A stretch of 64,000 nt of DNA from Salipiger sp. IMCC34102. GTDB taxonomy: Bacteria; Pseudomonadota; Alphaproteobacteria; Rhodobacterales; Rhodobacteraceae. The position numbers were made by a program, and so were the translations under genes. Below, one piece after another: positions 31,762 to 39,898 of the stretch. The stretch spans positions 310,001 through 374,000 of the forward strand of contig NZ_SELQ01000001.1 of NCBI RefSeq assembly GCF_004145405.1, written 5' to 3'. Every line of letters begins with the position of its first letter. Positions within the stretch are counted from its first letter, which is position 1. The notes under the pieces were generated by a model that worked only from the letters and a program-made list of their open reading frames with translations, was not told where the DNA came from and ran no database searches.

Positions 31762-32325
31762 ATGATTTCCATCGAAGTCGATAAGGCGCACCTCTCCGCC
31801 GCCGTCGCAATGCTCGAAGAGGGCGGGGCCGCAGTTGATCGGGTGGCCGGCGGGACGGTCTATCTGTCCGGGCCGGCCGACGCGGCTGCGGCCGAGGCGC
31901 TCTTGGTCGGATTGGCCGAACGCGCCGGGACGGAAGAGCTGGTGTCATCGCGTCGTTCGGCTATGGCCAAGCTGTCCGCCGTGTCGCAAGCCATCATGGC
32001 ACCGCTGACCGACGGGTATTCCACTGAAGAAATGGCTTCTTGGGGCCGCAAGGCTGACGCAGCGCGGTCGTTCGATCCCCTCAACCCTGACCCGATTATC
32101 TTGCATGAGGCCGCATCGTCTGGCGAAGAGCTCGCGACGCTCGCAGCGGTGATCGTGGCGAAGGCCGACGCCTTCGAGGCGCTGGTCGCTACGGTGACGG
32201 GCACTCAGCGTCGCGTCCGAAAGGAGCTCGCGGCCGCGCAGGACCAAGATGCGGTTGATGCGGTTCTCTCCCAGGCGCTGGTCGAAATGGCGGCGCTGGC
32301 CGAGCAGGCCGCTTCGGCGTCCTGA
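31762..32325 (+). CDS. fibre-associated protein (possible tail fibre assembly chaperone)
   Basis: A 187-residue, Ala-rich helical protein starting MISIEVDKAHLSAAVAMLEE. The position immediately after the fibre gene is that of tail-fibre chaperones. TDGYSTEEMASWGRKADAAR resembles the short repeats of DUF4376-like assembly proteins. Assignment is by place and weak similarity only. Confidence 0.5.
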   Translation: MISIEVDKAHLSAAVAMLEEGGAAVDRVAGGTVYLSGPADAAAAEALLVGLAERAGTEELVSSRRSAMAKLSAVSQAIMAPLTDGYSTEEMASWGRKADAARSFDPLNPDPIILHEAASSGEELATLAAVIVAKADAFEALVATVTGTQRRVRKELAAAQDQDAVDAVLSQALVEMAALAEQAASAS

Positions 32326-32326
32326 C

Positions 32327-32680
32327 TTGAGCGACTACACCGCAGCCGATCCGGCGTTTGCCCGCCTGCCCGGTTCGATCCGGTACCGAGTGGGCGCGGC
32401 TTTTGCCTGGGAGCTGGGCTGCGAGGGATCCGGGCTGCTTGTTCCGATCCCGCAAGGCTACACCTTCGACGTTTCGATTCCGCGCGGGCTGCGCTGGGCA
32501 TTTGACCCGCACGACGCGCGGTTCTTGAAAGCGGCCGCGGTCCACGACAATCTGCTTGAGCGCGGTTGGGATCGGGTAAGTGCGGCCGGTCCGTTCCATC
32601 AGGCTCTGAAAGCCGACGGTGTCGGCCGGCTCGCTCGCCTGGCCATGCTCCTGGCCGTCGCCTTGTGGCGCTTCGGCTAG
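32327..32680 (+). CDS. DUF1353 family phage protein
   Basis: A 117-residue protein that would use a TTG start at 32327, one base after the stop of the preceding gene. GSGLLVPIPQGYTFDVSIPR then AAAVHDNLLERGWDRVSA matches DUF1353, whose conserved residues (SIPR and VHD) suggest a small peptidase- or hydrolase-like fold. The C-terminus has a hydrophobic stretch (LARLAMLLAVALWRFG), perhaps membrane-associated. The start has no Shine-Dalgarno sequence. Confidence 0.7.
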   Translation: MSDYTAADPAFARLPGSIRYRVGAAFAWELGCEGSGLLVPIPQGYTFDVSIPRGLRWAFDPHDARFLKAAAVHDNLLERGWDRVSAAGPFHQALKADGVGRLARLAMLLAVALWRFG

Positions 32681-32686
32681 AAGCCC

Positions 32687-32703
32687 GGGGAACCCGCCAG
32701 AGG
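32687..32703 (+). repeat. 17-bp phage repeat, copy 4
   Basis: GGGGAACCCGCCAGAGG in the gap before the tail sheath gene, 52 bases before its ATG. Confidence 0.9.
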
Positions 32704-32755
32704 AATGCGGACGTCGATCCGGTGATCTTGCCTGCAAATCCATAGCGAGGTGATC

Positions 32756-33943
32756 ATGGCTGGCAGTTTCCTTCATGGGGTCGAGGTTCTCGAAGTCGAG
32801 TCCGGGACCCGTCCGATCCGTGTCGTGAACACGTCGGTGATCGGCATCGTCGGCACGGCGCCGGATGCCGACGCCGAGGCGTTCCCGCTCAACAAGCCGG
32901 TTCTCGTGGCCGGCTCGCGCACCGAAGCGGCGAAGCTGGACACGGTCGGCGATGGCAACGGCACCCTGCCGGCCGCGCTCGACGGGATCTTCGACCAGAT
33001 CGGCGCCGTCGTCGTCGTGGTTCGTGTCGACGAGGGCGTGGACGAGACCGAAACGCTGGCAAACGTGATCGGGGGCGTGAATGCCAACGACGGGACCTTT
33101 GAGGGGGTGCATGCCCTGGCCGGCGCCGAGAGCGTCGTGGGCTTCGCCCCGCGTATCCTGATCGCGCCGGGCTTTACCCATCAGCGTCCCGACGATCTCG
33201 CCAACCCCGTGATCGCGGAGCTCGAGGGCATCGCCGGCCGGATGCGCGCGGTGGTCATCGCCGACGGGCCCAACACCACCGATGATGCCGTGATCGCCGC
33301 GACCGAGGACTACGGCTCGGACCGCGTCTACCTGGTCGATCCCTGGCACCTGGTGTTCGTCGATGGCGTCACCGTCGCGCAGCCGCCTTCCGCGCGCGTC
33401 GCCGGTGTGATCGCGCGCACCGATAACGACGTGGGCTTCTGGGCGTCGCCGTCGAACCGGTTCATTAACGGCATCGTCGGTCTGTCCCGCCCCGTCGACT
33501 TCACGCTGGGCGATCGCGCCTCCCGCGCGAACCTGCTGAACGAGGCCGGCGTCGCCACGACGATCCGGCACGACGGCTTCCGCCTCTGGGGCAACCGCTC
33601 GCTCTCGGCCGACGCGAAGTTCGCCTTCTTGTCCGTGCGCCGCACGGCCGATGTGCTGAACACCTCGCTGCAGCGCGCCCACCTCTGGGCGGTCGATCGC
33701 GGGATCAACCGGACCTACGTCGACGATGTCGTCGATTCCGCAAACGGGTTCCTGCGGGATCTGCAGGCGCAGGGGGCGATCCTGGGTGGTCGCTGCTGGG
33801 CTGATCCGGATCTGAACACCCCGTCCGCGATCGCCGACGGCAAGGTCTACTTCAACTTCGACTTCACTCCGGTGTATCCGGCGGAGCACATCACGTTCCG
33901 GTCGATCCTGGTCAACGACTATATCGAGGAGGTGCTCGCGTAA
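32756..33943 (+). CDS. tail sheath protein (P2 FI-like)
   Basis: A 395-residue contractile sheath subunit. MAGSFLHGVEVLEVESGTRP with the VxVxExxxGxRPI pattern and the conserved C-terminal block FNFDFTPVYPAEHITFRS identify the P2 FI/T4 gp18 family, as does the central VYLVDPWHLVFVDG. GCGAGG lies five bases before the ATG at 32756; a GTG six bases earlier is less likely. The gene begins the sheath-tube-tape cluster. Confidence 0.95.
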   Translation: MAGSFLHGVEVLEVESGTRPIRVVNTSVIGIVGTAPDADAEAFPLNKPVLVAGSRTEAAKLDTVGDGNGTLPAALDGIFDQIGAVVVVVRVDEGVDETETLANVIGGVNANDGTFEGVHALAGAESVVGFAPRILIAPGFTHQRPDDLANPVIAELEGIAGRMRAVVIADGPNTTDDAVIAATEDYGSDRVYLVDPWHLVFVDGVTVAQPPSARVAGVIARTDNDVGFWASPSNRFINGIVGLSRPVDFTLGDRASRANLLNEAGVATTIRHDGFRLWGNRSLSADAKFAFLSVRRTADVLNTSLQRAHLWAVDRGINRTYVDDVVDSANGFLRDLQAQGAILGGRCWADPDLNTPSAIADGKVYFNFDFTPVYPAEHITFRSILVNDYIEEVLA

Positions 33944-34449
33944 TGGCTGCCGAGGACATCATCAAGTATCTGAACCTGGTCGTCGACGGCCGGGGCTACG
34001 CGGGCAAGATCAAGGAATGGTCGCCGCCCGCGCTCACGCTGGCGACCCAGGATTTTCGCGCCGGCGGCATGGACACCGCGGTCGATCTCGACATGGGCAT
34101 GGAGAAGCTGACCTGCTCGGGTGTGCTGACCTCCTACGACGACAACGTCCTGGCGCTCTGGGGGCTGAAGAAGGGCGCCGGCGTCCAGCTCACCGCCCGC
34201 GGCTCGATGGAAAGCCTCGACGGCACCACGAAGCCGATCGTGCACAACATGACCGGCAAGATGATCTCGCTCGAGCGCGGGACCTGGGGCCCGGGCAACG
34301 AGCCGGCGCTGACCTTCAACCTGTCGCTGGTCTTCTACCGCGAGGTGGTCAACGGCCGCGAAATCCACCTCATCGACGCGCTCAACATGATCCGCGTGGT
34401 CGATGGCGTCGACCAGCTCGCCGAGCACCGCAAGAACATCGGGATCTGA
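33943..34449 (+). CDS. major tail tube protein (P2 FII-like)
   Basis: A 168-residue tube subunit. MAAEDIIKYLNLVVDGRGYA and the pattern GMDTAVDLDMGMEKLTCSGV match the P2 FII family. It overlaps the last base of the sheath gene (TAATG). Confidence 0.95.
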   Translation: MAAEDIIKYLNLVVDGRGYAGKIKEWSPPALTLATQDFRAGGMDTAVDLDMGMEKLTCSGVLTSYDDNVLALWGLKKGAGVQLTARGSMESLDGTTKPIVHNMTGKMISLERGTWGPGNEPALTFNLSLVFYREVVNGREIHLIDALNMIRVVDGVDQLAEHRKNIGI

Positions 34450-34451
34450 TC

Positions 34452-34748
34452 ATGGCCGCGAAACAATCGAAAGCCGATGCGCTGCCCGACTACCTGGTCC
34501 GTGACGGCGAAACGATCGCGATCACCTTCGACGGCGCTGGGCCGAAGATCGACGGGACCGCGGTCAAGACGATCACCATGCGCGAGCCGACCGTCGGGGA
34601 CCAGCTGGCGGTCGAGGGAAAGTCCGCGATGCGGGCCGAGGTCGCGATGTTTGCGAACCTCTGCGACCTCGATCCCGAGACCGTCTCCTCGCTGTCCATG
34701 AAGCATTACGGGCGGCTGCAGGAGGCCTACGGCAGTTTTTTGGCCTGA
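34452..34748 (+). CDS. tail assembly protein E (unshifted product)
   Basis: A 98-residue tail-assembly chaperone of the P2 gpE family, encoded between tube and tape measure. ITMREPTVGDQLAVEGKSAM and VAMFANLCDLDPETVSSLSM are typical. The last codons read AGT TTT TTG GCC TGA, which contains a slippery heptamer (see the frameshifted product). Confidence 0.85.
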   Translation: MAAKQSKADALPDYLVRDGETIAITFDGAGPKIDGTAVKTITMREPTVGDQLAVEGKSAMRAEVAMFANLCDLDPETVSSLSMKHYGRLQEAYGSFLA

Positions 34749-34873
34749 CCCGTGACGGGGTGCGGCGCGGGCTCCTGCAGCTCGCGCGCTACACCGGCTG
34801 GGGCCTCGAGGAGCTGATGCGGCTGCCGGTGTCCCGCTTCCTCTGGCTACTGGAAGGTCTGCCGAAAAAATGA
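34452..34873 (+). CDS. tail assembly protein E-E' produced by -1 ribosomal frameshift
   Basis: A -1 slip at T-TTT-TTG (34736-34742) lets ribosomes skip the gpE stop and read 43 further codons to the TGA at 34871-34873. The product is 140 residues and its new tail begins GLTRDGVRRGLLQLARYTGW. P2 makes E+E' in the same way at the same heptamer, and the tail resembles P2-like E' sequence (an LxxxxGW-L-EELMxLP-S-F-WL pattern). The new stop overlaps the tape measure ATG, which supports the design. Confidence 0.85.
34736..34742 (+). promoter_or_regulatory. -1 frameshift slippery heptamer
   Basis: TTTTTTG read as T-TTT-TTG in the gpE frame, six bases before the unshifted stop codon (TGA at 34746). 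Confidence 0.85.
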
Positions 34874-37089
34874 GCCGCGAGCAGAAACTGAAATCCACGA
34901 TCACCATCGGTGCAGCGCTCGAGCGGTCCGTCCGTTCGAGCATGTCGTTCCTGCAGAACGGGCTGAAGAGCGTCGGGAACGAGATCAAGGGCGTCACCAA
35001 CCGGCAGAAGGAGCTGGACCGCGAGCGCGACGTCCTCCGACGCCAGGGGCGGTCCGTCGAGGCGCTCGATCGGGAATACGAAGAGCTCGGCCGAACGCTG
35101 CAGGAGCTCGAACGCAAGCAGGAGCGCTACAACCGCGCGGCCGCAGCCTCGCGCCGGGTCGGCGCGTCGTTCCGAGACGTCTCGAGCAATCTGCGCCGGG
35201 ATGCCGGTCGGGTCGCGGTCGGTGTCGGCCTGGCATCGGCCGCGGTCTTCGGCCTGGCGAGCTCCACCGCGTCGCTCGGTGATGATGTCGCCAAGACAGC
35301 CGATCGGCTCGGCATGGGTATCGGCGCGCTGCAGGAGTATCGCTACGCGGCCGAGCGGTCGGGCGTGGACATTGGCACCTTCGACAAATCGATCCAGGGC
35401 ATGCAGAAGCGCTTGGGCGAAGCAGCCGAAGGCACGGGTCCCGCGGCGGAGGCGCTCGAACGTCTGGGCCTCAGCGCGAGCTCGCTGTCCGAGATGGAGC
35501 CCGAGGAGGCGTTGGGCGCTATCGCCGACGCCATGCTCGGTGTCGAGTCGCAAGCCGAGCAGACCATCCTGGCGAACGACCTGCTGGGCCGGTCCGGTGT
35601 CGAAATGCTCAACATGCTGCGGCTCGGCAGCGAGGGCATGCGGGATCTGGCCCGGCAGGGCAGCCGTACCGGCTACGTCCTGTCTGAAAAGGCGGCGCGT
35701 GATGCCGAAGTGTTCCAGGACCGGCTGCTCGACGTGCAGCTGGTCATGCAGGGCCTGAAGAACACGGTGGGCGCCGAGCTGATGCCGGTCGTGTCGGACG
35801 CGATGACGCAATTCTCCGATTACATGATCGAGAACCGCGACCAGGTCGAAGTCTGGGCAAAGACCTTTGCCACCGGCGTCGGCGATGCGCTGCCCATCCT
35901 GGTCGAGCTGGCCAGCGGTCTCGGCGAGGTGGCCGGCGTCACGTTCGAGGCAGCGTCAGGTGTGGCGGACTTGGTCGGCGGGTGGGAAAACTTCGGCGTC
36001 CTCCTTGGGGGCTTGGCCTTCGGCAAGACGATCCTGTCGGTCGGTCTACTGGGGGCGAACCTCGTTCGGTTGGGCGGCGCTGTCGCCTTGCTGAATCCCG
36101 TCGGCCTGGCCATCGCGGCGATCGCCGGCGGCGCCTACCTCATCTACAAGAAGTGGGACAAGGTCGGTCCCTGGTTCGGCAAGTTGTGGGAGGGGGTCGA
36201 ACAGACCTTCGGCGGCGTCAGGGACTTCATCGTGGGCGTGTTCACGCTCGACATGGAGCGGGCGAAGGCCGGGATCCTGCAGGCCTGGTCCGGGGTGGGG
36301 GCGCAGTTCAGCACTTATCTGACCGGGATCGGCGATGCCTTCCGCTGGGCTTGGGATTCGACGATCGGTCCGATCATGAACAGCCTCGGATACACCTCCG
36401 CGATCGTCGCCGGCTGGGAGACCGTAAAGACGTCCGTCGGTGCGGCGCTGGACTGGCTGGGCGAGAAGTTCGAGGAAGCGATGGCGCGCTTCCAGCCGGT
36501 GATCGATGCGCTGAAATGGGTTCAGGAGAAGGGCTCGGCCGCGGTGGCGGCGCTGGGCATCGGAGACGGCGGGTCGGTGGTCGATCGCGTTCCCACGGTG
36601 GGCGCGACCCAAGGCGGCGAGACCGGCACCTCGCGGGCGCTGGGCAACATCAAGACGCTGGACTCCGGCGGCTCGGAAACGTCCCTCATGGAGCTGGTCG
36701 CCCCGACACAGGTCACTCCTGAAGAGGCCGGGATCCGTCCGAACGCGCGAGGCGGTTCCTACGGGCGCGGGTGGCACCTGACGGGCGAGCACGGGCCCGA
36801 GCTGAAGTTCGAGACGCGCTCGGGCTTCGTGGCCACCAACCGGCAGCTGCGTGATCTGGCGGAAATGTCGGATCGAGCCGCGGCCGCGCCGCGGGAGAGG
36901 TCAGCGCCGGCGTCGCCGGCGCCGTCGGCATCGTCTGCGCCCTCGATCGTCCAGAACATCACGCACCAGATCAACGCGGCCGGGCTCTCCGTCGAGCAGC
37001 TGATCGCGGAGCTCAAGCGCCGCGAGCGCCAGGCTGCGTCGGGTGCTCTCTACGACCGGGTGCCGCGCACCGGCCTGGCGGGGAGGTAG
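34870..37089 (+). CDS. tail tape measure protein
   Basis: A 739-residue protein that sets tail length and leaves with the DNA. The N-terminal 100 residues are a charged coiled coil (RQKELDRERDVLRRQGRSVE then REYEELGRTLQELERKQERY). Two hydrophobic segments follow at about 115-140 and 375-420 (VGLASAAVFGLASS, LNPVGLAIAAIAGGAYLIY), as in P2 gpT. The last 150 residues are Ser/Pro/Ala-rich with a terminal coiled coil. The ATG overlaps the E' stop. Confidence 0.93.
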   Translation: MSREQKLKSTITIGAALERSVRSSMSFLQNGLKSVGNEIKGVTNRQKELDRERDVLRRQGRSVEALDREYEELGRTLQELERKQERYNRAAAASRRVGASFRDVSSNLRRDAGRVAVGVGLASAAVFGLASSTASLGDDVAKTADRLGMGIGALQEYRYAAERSGVDIGTFDKSIQGMQKRLGEAAEGTGPAAEALERLGLSASSLSEMEPEEALGAIADAMLGVESQAEQTILANDLLGRSGVEMLNMLRLGSEGMRDLARQGSRTGYVLSEKAARDAEVFQDRLLDVQLVMQGLKNTVGAELMPVVSDAMTQFSDYMIENRDQVEVWAKTFATGVGDALPILVELASGLGEVAGVTFEAASGVADLVGGWENFGVLLGGLAFGKTILSVGLLGANLVRLGGAVALLNPVGLAIAAIAGGAYLIYKKWDKVGPWFGKLWEGVEQTFGGVRDFIVGVFTLDMERAKAGILQAWSGVGAQFSTYLTGIGDAFRWAWDSTIGPIMNSLGYTSAIVAGWETVKTSVGAALDWLGEKFEEAMARFQPVIDALKWVQEKGSAAVAALGIGDGGSVVDRVPTVGATQGGETGTSRALGNIKTLDSGGSETSLMELVAPTQVTPEEAGIRPNARGGSYGRGWHLTGEHGPELKFETRSGFVATNRQLRDLAEMSDRAAAAPRERSAPASPAPSASSAPSIVQNITHQINAAGLSVEQLIAELKRRERQAASGALYDRVPRTGLAGR

Positions 37090-37092
37090 GCC

Positions 37093-37506
37093 ATGGCGAA
37101 CGTGATGATGCAGCTCGGTTCGTTCCAGTTCAGGATCGACACGGCGGCTTATCAGCGGCTCACCCGCTCGGCCGAGGCGCGCTGGGCGCGGCAGACGCGG
37201 ATCGGCACGACAGATCAGATGCAGCTGACCGGGTTCATGCCGGAAAGCGTGGAGCTCACCGGCTACGTGGCCCCGTTCTTCCGGGGCGGGCTGTCGCAGG
37301 TGGACGAGCTGCGGGCGCTGGTCACGCGCGGTCGGCCGCTGTCCTTGGTCAGCGGTCTCGGTGACGTCCTCGGCAGCTGGGTCGCGGAGTCGATGTCCGA
37401 AACGAACGAAACCTTCGACGTCGGCGGCGCGGCCCGCTGGCAAGAGTTCACCCTGCGGATTGCGAGGTATGATGGCGGTCTCGGCCTTTTCCTACCGGTC
37501 GTCTGA
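37093..37506 (+). CDS. phage tail protein U
   Basis: A 137-residue protein of the P2 gpU family: MMQLGSFQFRIDTAAYQRLT with the FxFxxxTAAYQ block, and GTTDQMQLTGFMPESVELTG. In P2 it is needed for tail completion. A GGGAGG ribosome binding site lies before the ATG. Confidence 0.9.
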   Translation: MANVMMQLGSFQFRIDTAAYQRLTRSAEARWARQTRIGTTDQMQLTGFMPESVELTGYVAPFFRGGLSQVDELRALVTRGRPLSLVSGLGDVLGSWVAESMSETNETFDVGGAARWQEFTLRIARYDGGLGLFLPVV

Positions 37507-37693
37507 AGGCGACGTCCTCGACGACGTAGTGTTCCGCCACTACGGCAGCCGAGATGGGCGCGAGCTCGAGCTGGTCCTCGAGGCGAACCCTGGCATTGCG
37601 GCCGTGGCCGAACGGCTGCCGATCGGGACGGTGGTGCTGTTGCCGACGATCGTGTCGGCTCCGGAGCGGCGTGAGGTCTCGCTGTGGGACTAG
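37469..37693 (+). CDS. phage tail protein X (LysM-like)
   Basis: A 74-residue protein. YRSSEGDVLDDVVFRHYGSR then ELVLEANPGIAAVAERLPIG is the P2 gpX/LysM-like signature. It overlaps gene U by 38 bases; GCGAGG lies close upstream of the ATG at 37469, and the next codon is also ATG. Confidence 0.9.
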   Translation: MMAVSAFSYRSSEGDVLDDVVFRHYGSRDGRELELVLEANPGIAAVAERLPIGTVVLLPTIVSAPERREVSLWD

Positions 37694-38697
37694 CCGAGTA
37701 TGCGCCCCTCGCCGTGGTCACCATCAACGGCATTCCCCTGTCGGGGATCCTGTTCAACCAGCTCAGCTCGATCGCGGTCTACGAGGGCTCGGGCATCGAA
37801 TCCGACGCGATCGACCTCGAGTTCGCCGGCTCCGGTGTCTTCGGTCGGATCGCGCTGCCCGAGCCTGGGGCGGAGATCCGCGTGGGCCTCGGTGCCGGGC
37901 TGTTCTTCCGCGACTTCGGCGTCTTCGTCGCGGACGAGTGCGAGGTGTCGAACCCGCCCCTGACCATCCGGGTGCGCGGCCTGGCGAAACCGCAGACGGC
38001 GACCGGCGGTGGGCTGGCGCCGCTCCATGTCCAGAAGAGCCGGAGCTGGGACGAGGATCTGTCGCTGGGCGCAATCGTCGAGAAGATCGCCGGCGAGGCG
38101 GGGCTCGAGCCGGTGGTCTCGGATCTGGTCGCCGGCCTTCTGGTCGGACACCTGGATCAGATCGACGAGTCGGACATTGCGCTGCTCACCCGCATCGGGT
38201 CCGAGCTCGACCTCCTAGTAAAGCCGGTGGCGGCGCGCCTGTTCGTGGGCCCGCGCGGATCCGGCGTCACCGCCTCGGGCAAGCCGATGCCCGCCATCCC
38301 GCTGCTCGAGGCTGACGTGTCGCGATGGTCGGTGCGGCGCTCGGCCGGCGAGAAGGTCGGTGCGGTCGTGGCCACCTATCGCGACTTGGTCTCGGCCGAG
38401 GAGGTCGAGGTCAAAGCGGGCGACGCCGAACCGGAGCGCCGGCTGCGCGGGGTGTTCATCGACGCGGCGTCGGCGCAGGCCGCGGCCGAAAGCGAGCTTG
38501 CCCGCGCTGGGCGCACCTCCGAGGCGCTCGAGGTCAGCATGCCGGGCAATGCGTTGGTCACGGTGGAGTCGGTGGTGCTGCCCGTGTTCGCGGCCGCGAG
38601 CGCCGGTCGCTGGGTCATCGCGGGCTGTCAGCACTTCCTGTCCGGGTCCGGATTCACGACCTCGTTCTCGGCCGAGCGTCTGGCACCGCAGGAATGA
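37684..38697 (+). CDS. late control protein D (baseplate hub)
   Basis: A 337-residue protein of the P2 gpD/VgrG-like hub family, which links the tube to the spike. The GTG start at 37684 overlaps gene X. Blocks such as KSRSWDEDLSLGAIVEKIAG and IDESDIALLTRIGSELDLLV, and the C-terminal GRWVIAGCQHFLSGSGFTTS, are typical. Confidence 0.93.
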   Translation: MGLAEYAPLAVVTINGIPLSGILFNQLSSIAVYEGSGIESDAIDLEFAGSGVFGRIALPEPGAEIRVGLGAGLFFRDFGVFVADECEVSNPPLTIRVRGLAKPQTATGGGLAPLHVQKSRSWDEDLSLGAIVEKIAGEAGLEPVVSDLVAGLLVGHLDQIDESDIALLTRIGSELDLLVKPVAARLFVGPRGSGVTASGKPMPAIPLLEADVSRWSVRRSAGEKVGAVVATYRDLVSAEEVEVKAGDAEPERRLRGVFIDAASAQAAAESELARAGRTSEALEVSMPGNALVTVESVVLPVFAAASAGRWVIAGCQHFLSGSGFTTSFSAERLAPQE

Positions 38698-38730
38698 TCG
38701 GCCGATGGGTGGCCGGGAAAGGAGCAGTCT

Positions 38731-39369
38731 ATGTCTATGGGTGAAAACGCACGGCGCGGTGCCGATCTGACGGTGTCGGTCGGCAAGGTCATCGGCGCGT
38801 TGTCTGTCATCTGCACGGTCGCGGTCACCGCCTGGGCGCAGTTCCTCGGGCCCGGGCTCTGGCAGATCAGCGGCCTCGGTGGTCTCGAGGATCGCCTGTT
38901 CGAGCGCATCGACGAGAAGATCGATCCGCTCGCCTCCGACGTCGCCTTCATCCTGCGCAACATGCCGCCTCCCAAGGTGGTTGAGTGGGACGAGTCCGTG
39001 GCCCGGCAGGACGGCGCCTGCATCTCGCCTCAGTGCGAGTACATCTTGGGTGGGTCGCGCACCGCCTATGGCGAAACCTGCGGCAAGCCCACGATCGTGC
39101 GCGTCGAGCTGCGCGGCGTCGACGGGCGGATGTTCGACATCGCGTTCGAGCCCGACTGGATCCCGACCGAGCTCCGGCGCACCCCGGTGACCTTCTCGGT
39201 CCCGCTCGATATCCCGGCGTACGTTCCGGATGGCGTCTATACCTGGCGGTCCCTGCAACTCTACGAGTCCTGCACCGGCGTCGGCGAGCCCATCGTGCGC
39301 ATGTCGCCTTGGTGGCCGCTGGTAATCGGCGATGATCGACCGCCCGCGCCGTTCGAGCCAACAAAATAA
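38731..39369 (+). CDS. hypothetical membrane-anchored protein at the end of the tail operon
   Basis: A 212-residue protein starting MSMGENARRGADLTVSVGKV. Residues about 17-40 (VGKVIGALSVICTVAVTAWA) form one transmembrane segment. The rest is soluble and beta-rich with four cysteines, ending SPWWPLVIGDDRPPAPF. Its role is unknown; as the last gene after D it may be a lysogenic or lysis accessory protein. A GGAG ribosome binding site precedes it. Confidence 0.65.
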   Translation: MSMGENARRGADLTVSVGKVIGALSVICTVAVTAWAQFLGPGLWQISGLGGLEDRLFERIDEKIDPLASDVAFILRNMPPPKVVEWDESVARQDGACISPQCEYILGGSRTAYGETCGKPTIVRVELRGVDGRMFDIAFEPDWIPTELRRTPVTFSVPLDIPAYVPDGVYTWRSLQLYESCTGVGEPIVRMSPWWPLVIGDDRPPAPFEPTK

Positions 39370-39390
39370 GGCGTTTCCGAAAATACCCTG

Positions 39391-39419
39391 TTGCGCTATA
39401 GGGCCATTGGCCCTAACGT
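39391..39419 (+). promoter_or_regulatory. candidate promoter with internal palindrome for the small genes 39462-40105
   Basis: TTGCGC (39391-39396) and TAACGT (39414-39419) are 17 bases apart. The spacer is filled by the perfect inverted repeat TAGGGCC-ATT-GGCCCTA (39399-39415). The layout recalls the operators in the early promoters but the sequence is different. Confidence 0.4.
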
Positions 39420-39461
39420 CTATTCATGGGCAATGAAGCCCGCCACTGAAAGGACTTTCGA

Positions 39462-39656
39462 ATGACCAGCGCTTCTCTCCGCACCCGCTTCCTCGCCAAG
39501 GCTCAAGAGCTGATGCCGCACATGGACGAGTTGCAGGACCTGCCCGAGTGGGCCACCACCGCCTCCCACATCGACGAGGCTCTGTTCCGCAAGTCGGAGT
39601 TCATTGGTGGCATGGCTGCGGTGATTTTCGCCGTCCTCGAGAAAGAGGAGGCGTGA
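39462..39656 (+). CDS. hypothetical small phage protein
   Basis: A 64-residue helical protein starting MTSASLRTRFLAKAQELMPH, preceded by AAAGGA. The region after it holds a second small gene three bases downstream. No domain recognised. Probably part of a separately expressed accessory cassette. Confidence 0.6.
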   Translation: MTSASLRTRFLAKAQELMPHMDELQDLPEWATTASHIDEALFRKSEFIGGMAAVIFAVLEKEEA

Positions 39657-39658
39657 TC

Positions 39659-39853
39659 ATGGAAGGCATCAACTATGAACGGGATCTCTGGAATGCAGCC
39701 GCAGCCGCGCTCGAAGAGCGGGATGTCGAGAAGCTGGAGGCATTGGACCGGCTCTCTCGGGATTGGCTAGGCGACCCGGGCGAGACTGCCGCCCGCTCGG
39801 CCGTACTCGCTTCAATGCTCGATGCGGCCTACACGCTGCTGGATCTGGAATGA
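39659..39853 (+). CDS. hypothetical small phage protein
   Basis: A 64-residue acidic protein starting MEGINYERDLWNAAAAALEE, with GAGGAG upstream inside the previous gene. It is followed directly by a strong hairpin. Function unknown. Confidence 0.6.
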   Translation: MEGINYERDLWNAAAAALEERDVEKLEALDRLSRDWLGDPGETAARSAVLASMLDAAYTLLDLE

Positions 39854-39859
39854 AACCAC

Positions 39860-39879
39860 GGCCCCGCTCCGGCGGGGCC
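39860..39879 (+). terminator. hairpin after the small-gene pair
   Basis: GGCCCCGC-TCCG-GCGGGGCC, a perfect eight-base-pair stem, followed by TTCGCT with no long T-run. Probably a terminator or attenuator. Confidence 0.6.
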
Positions 39880-39898
39880 TTCGCTATAGGAGCTGGCC

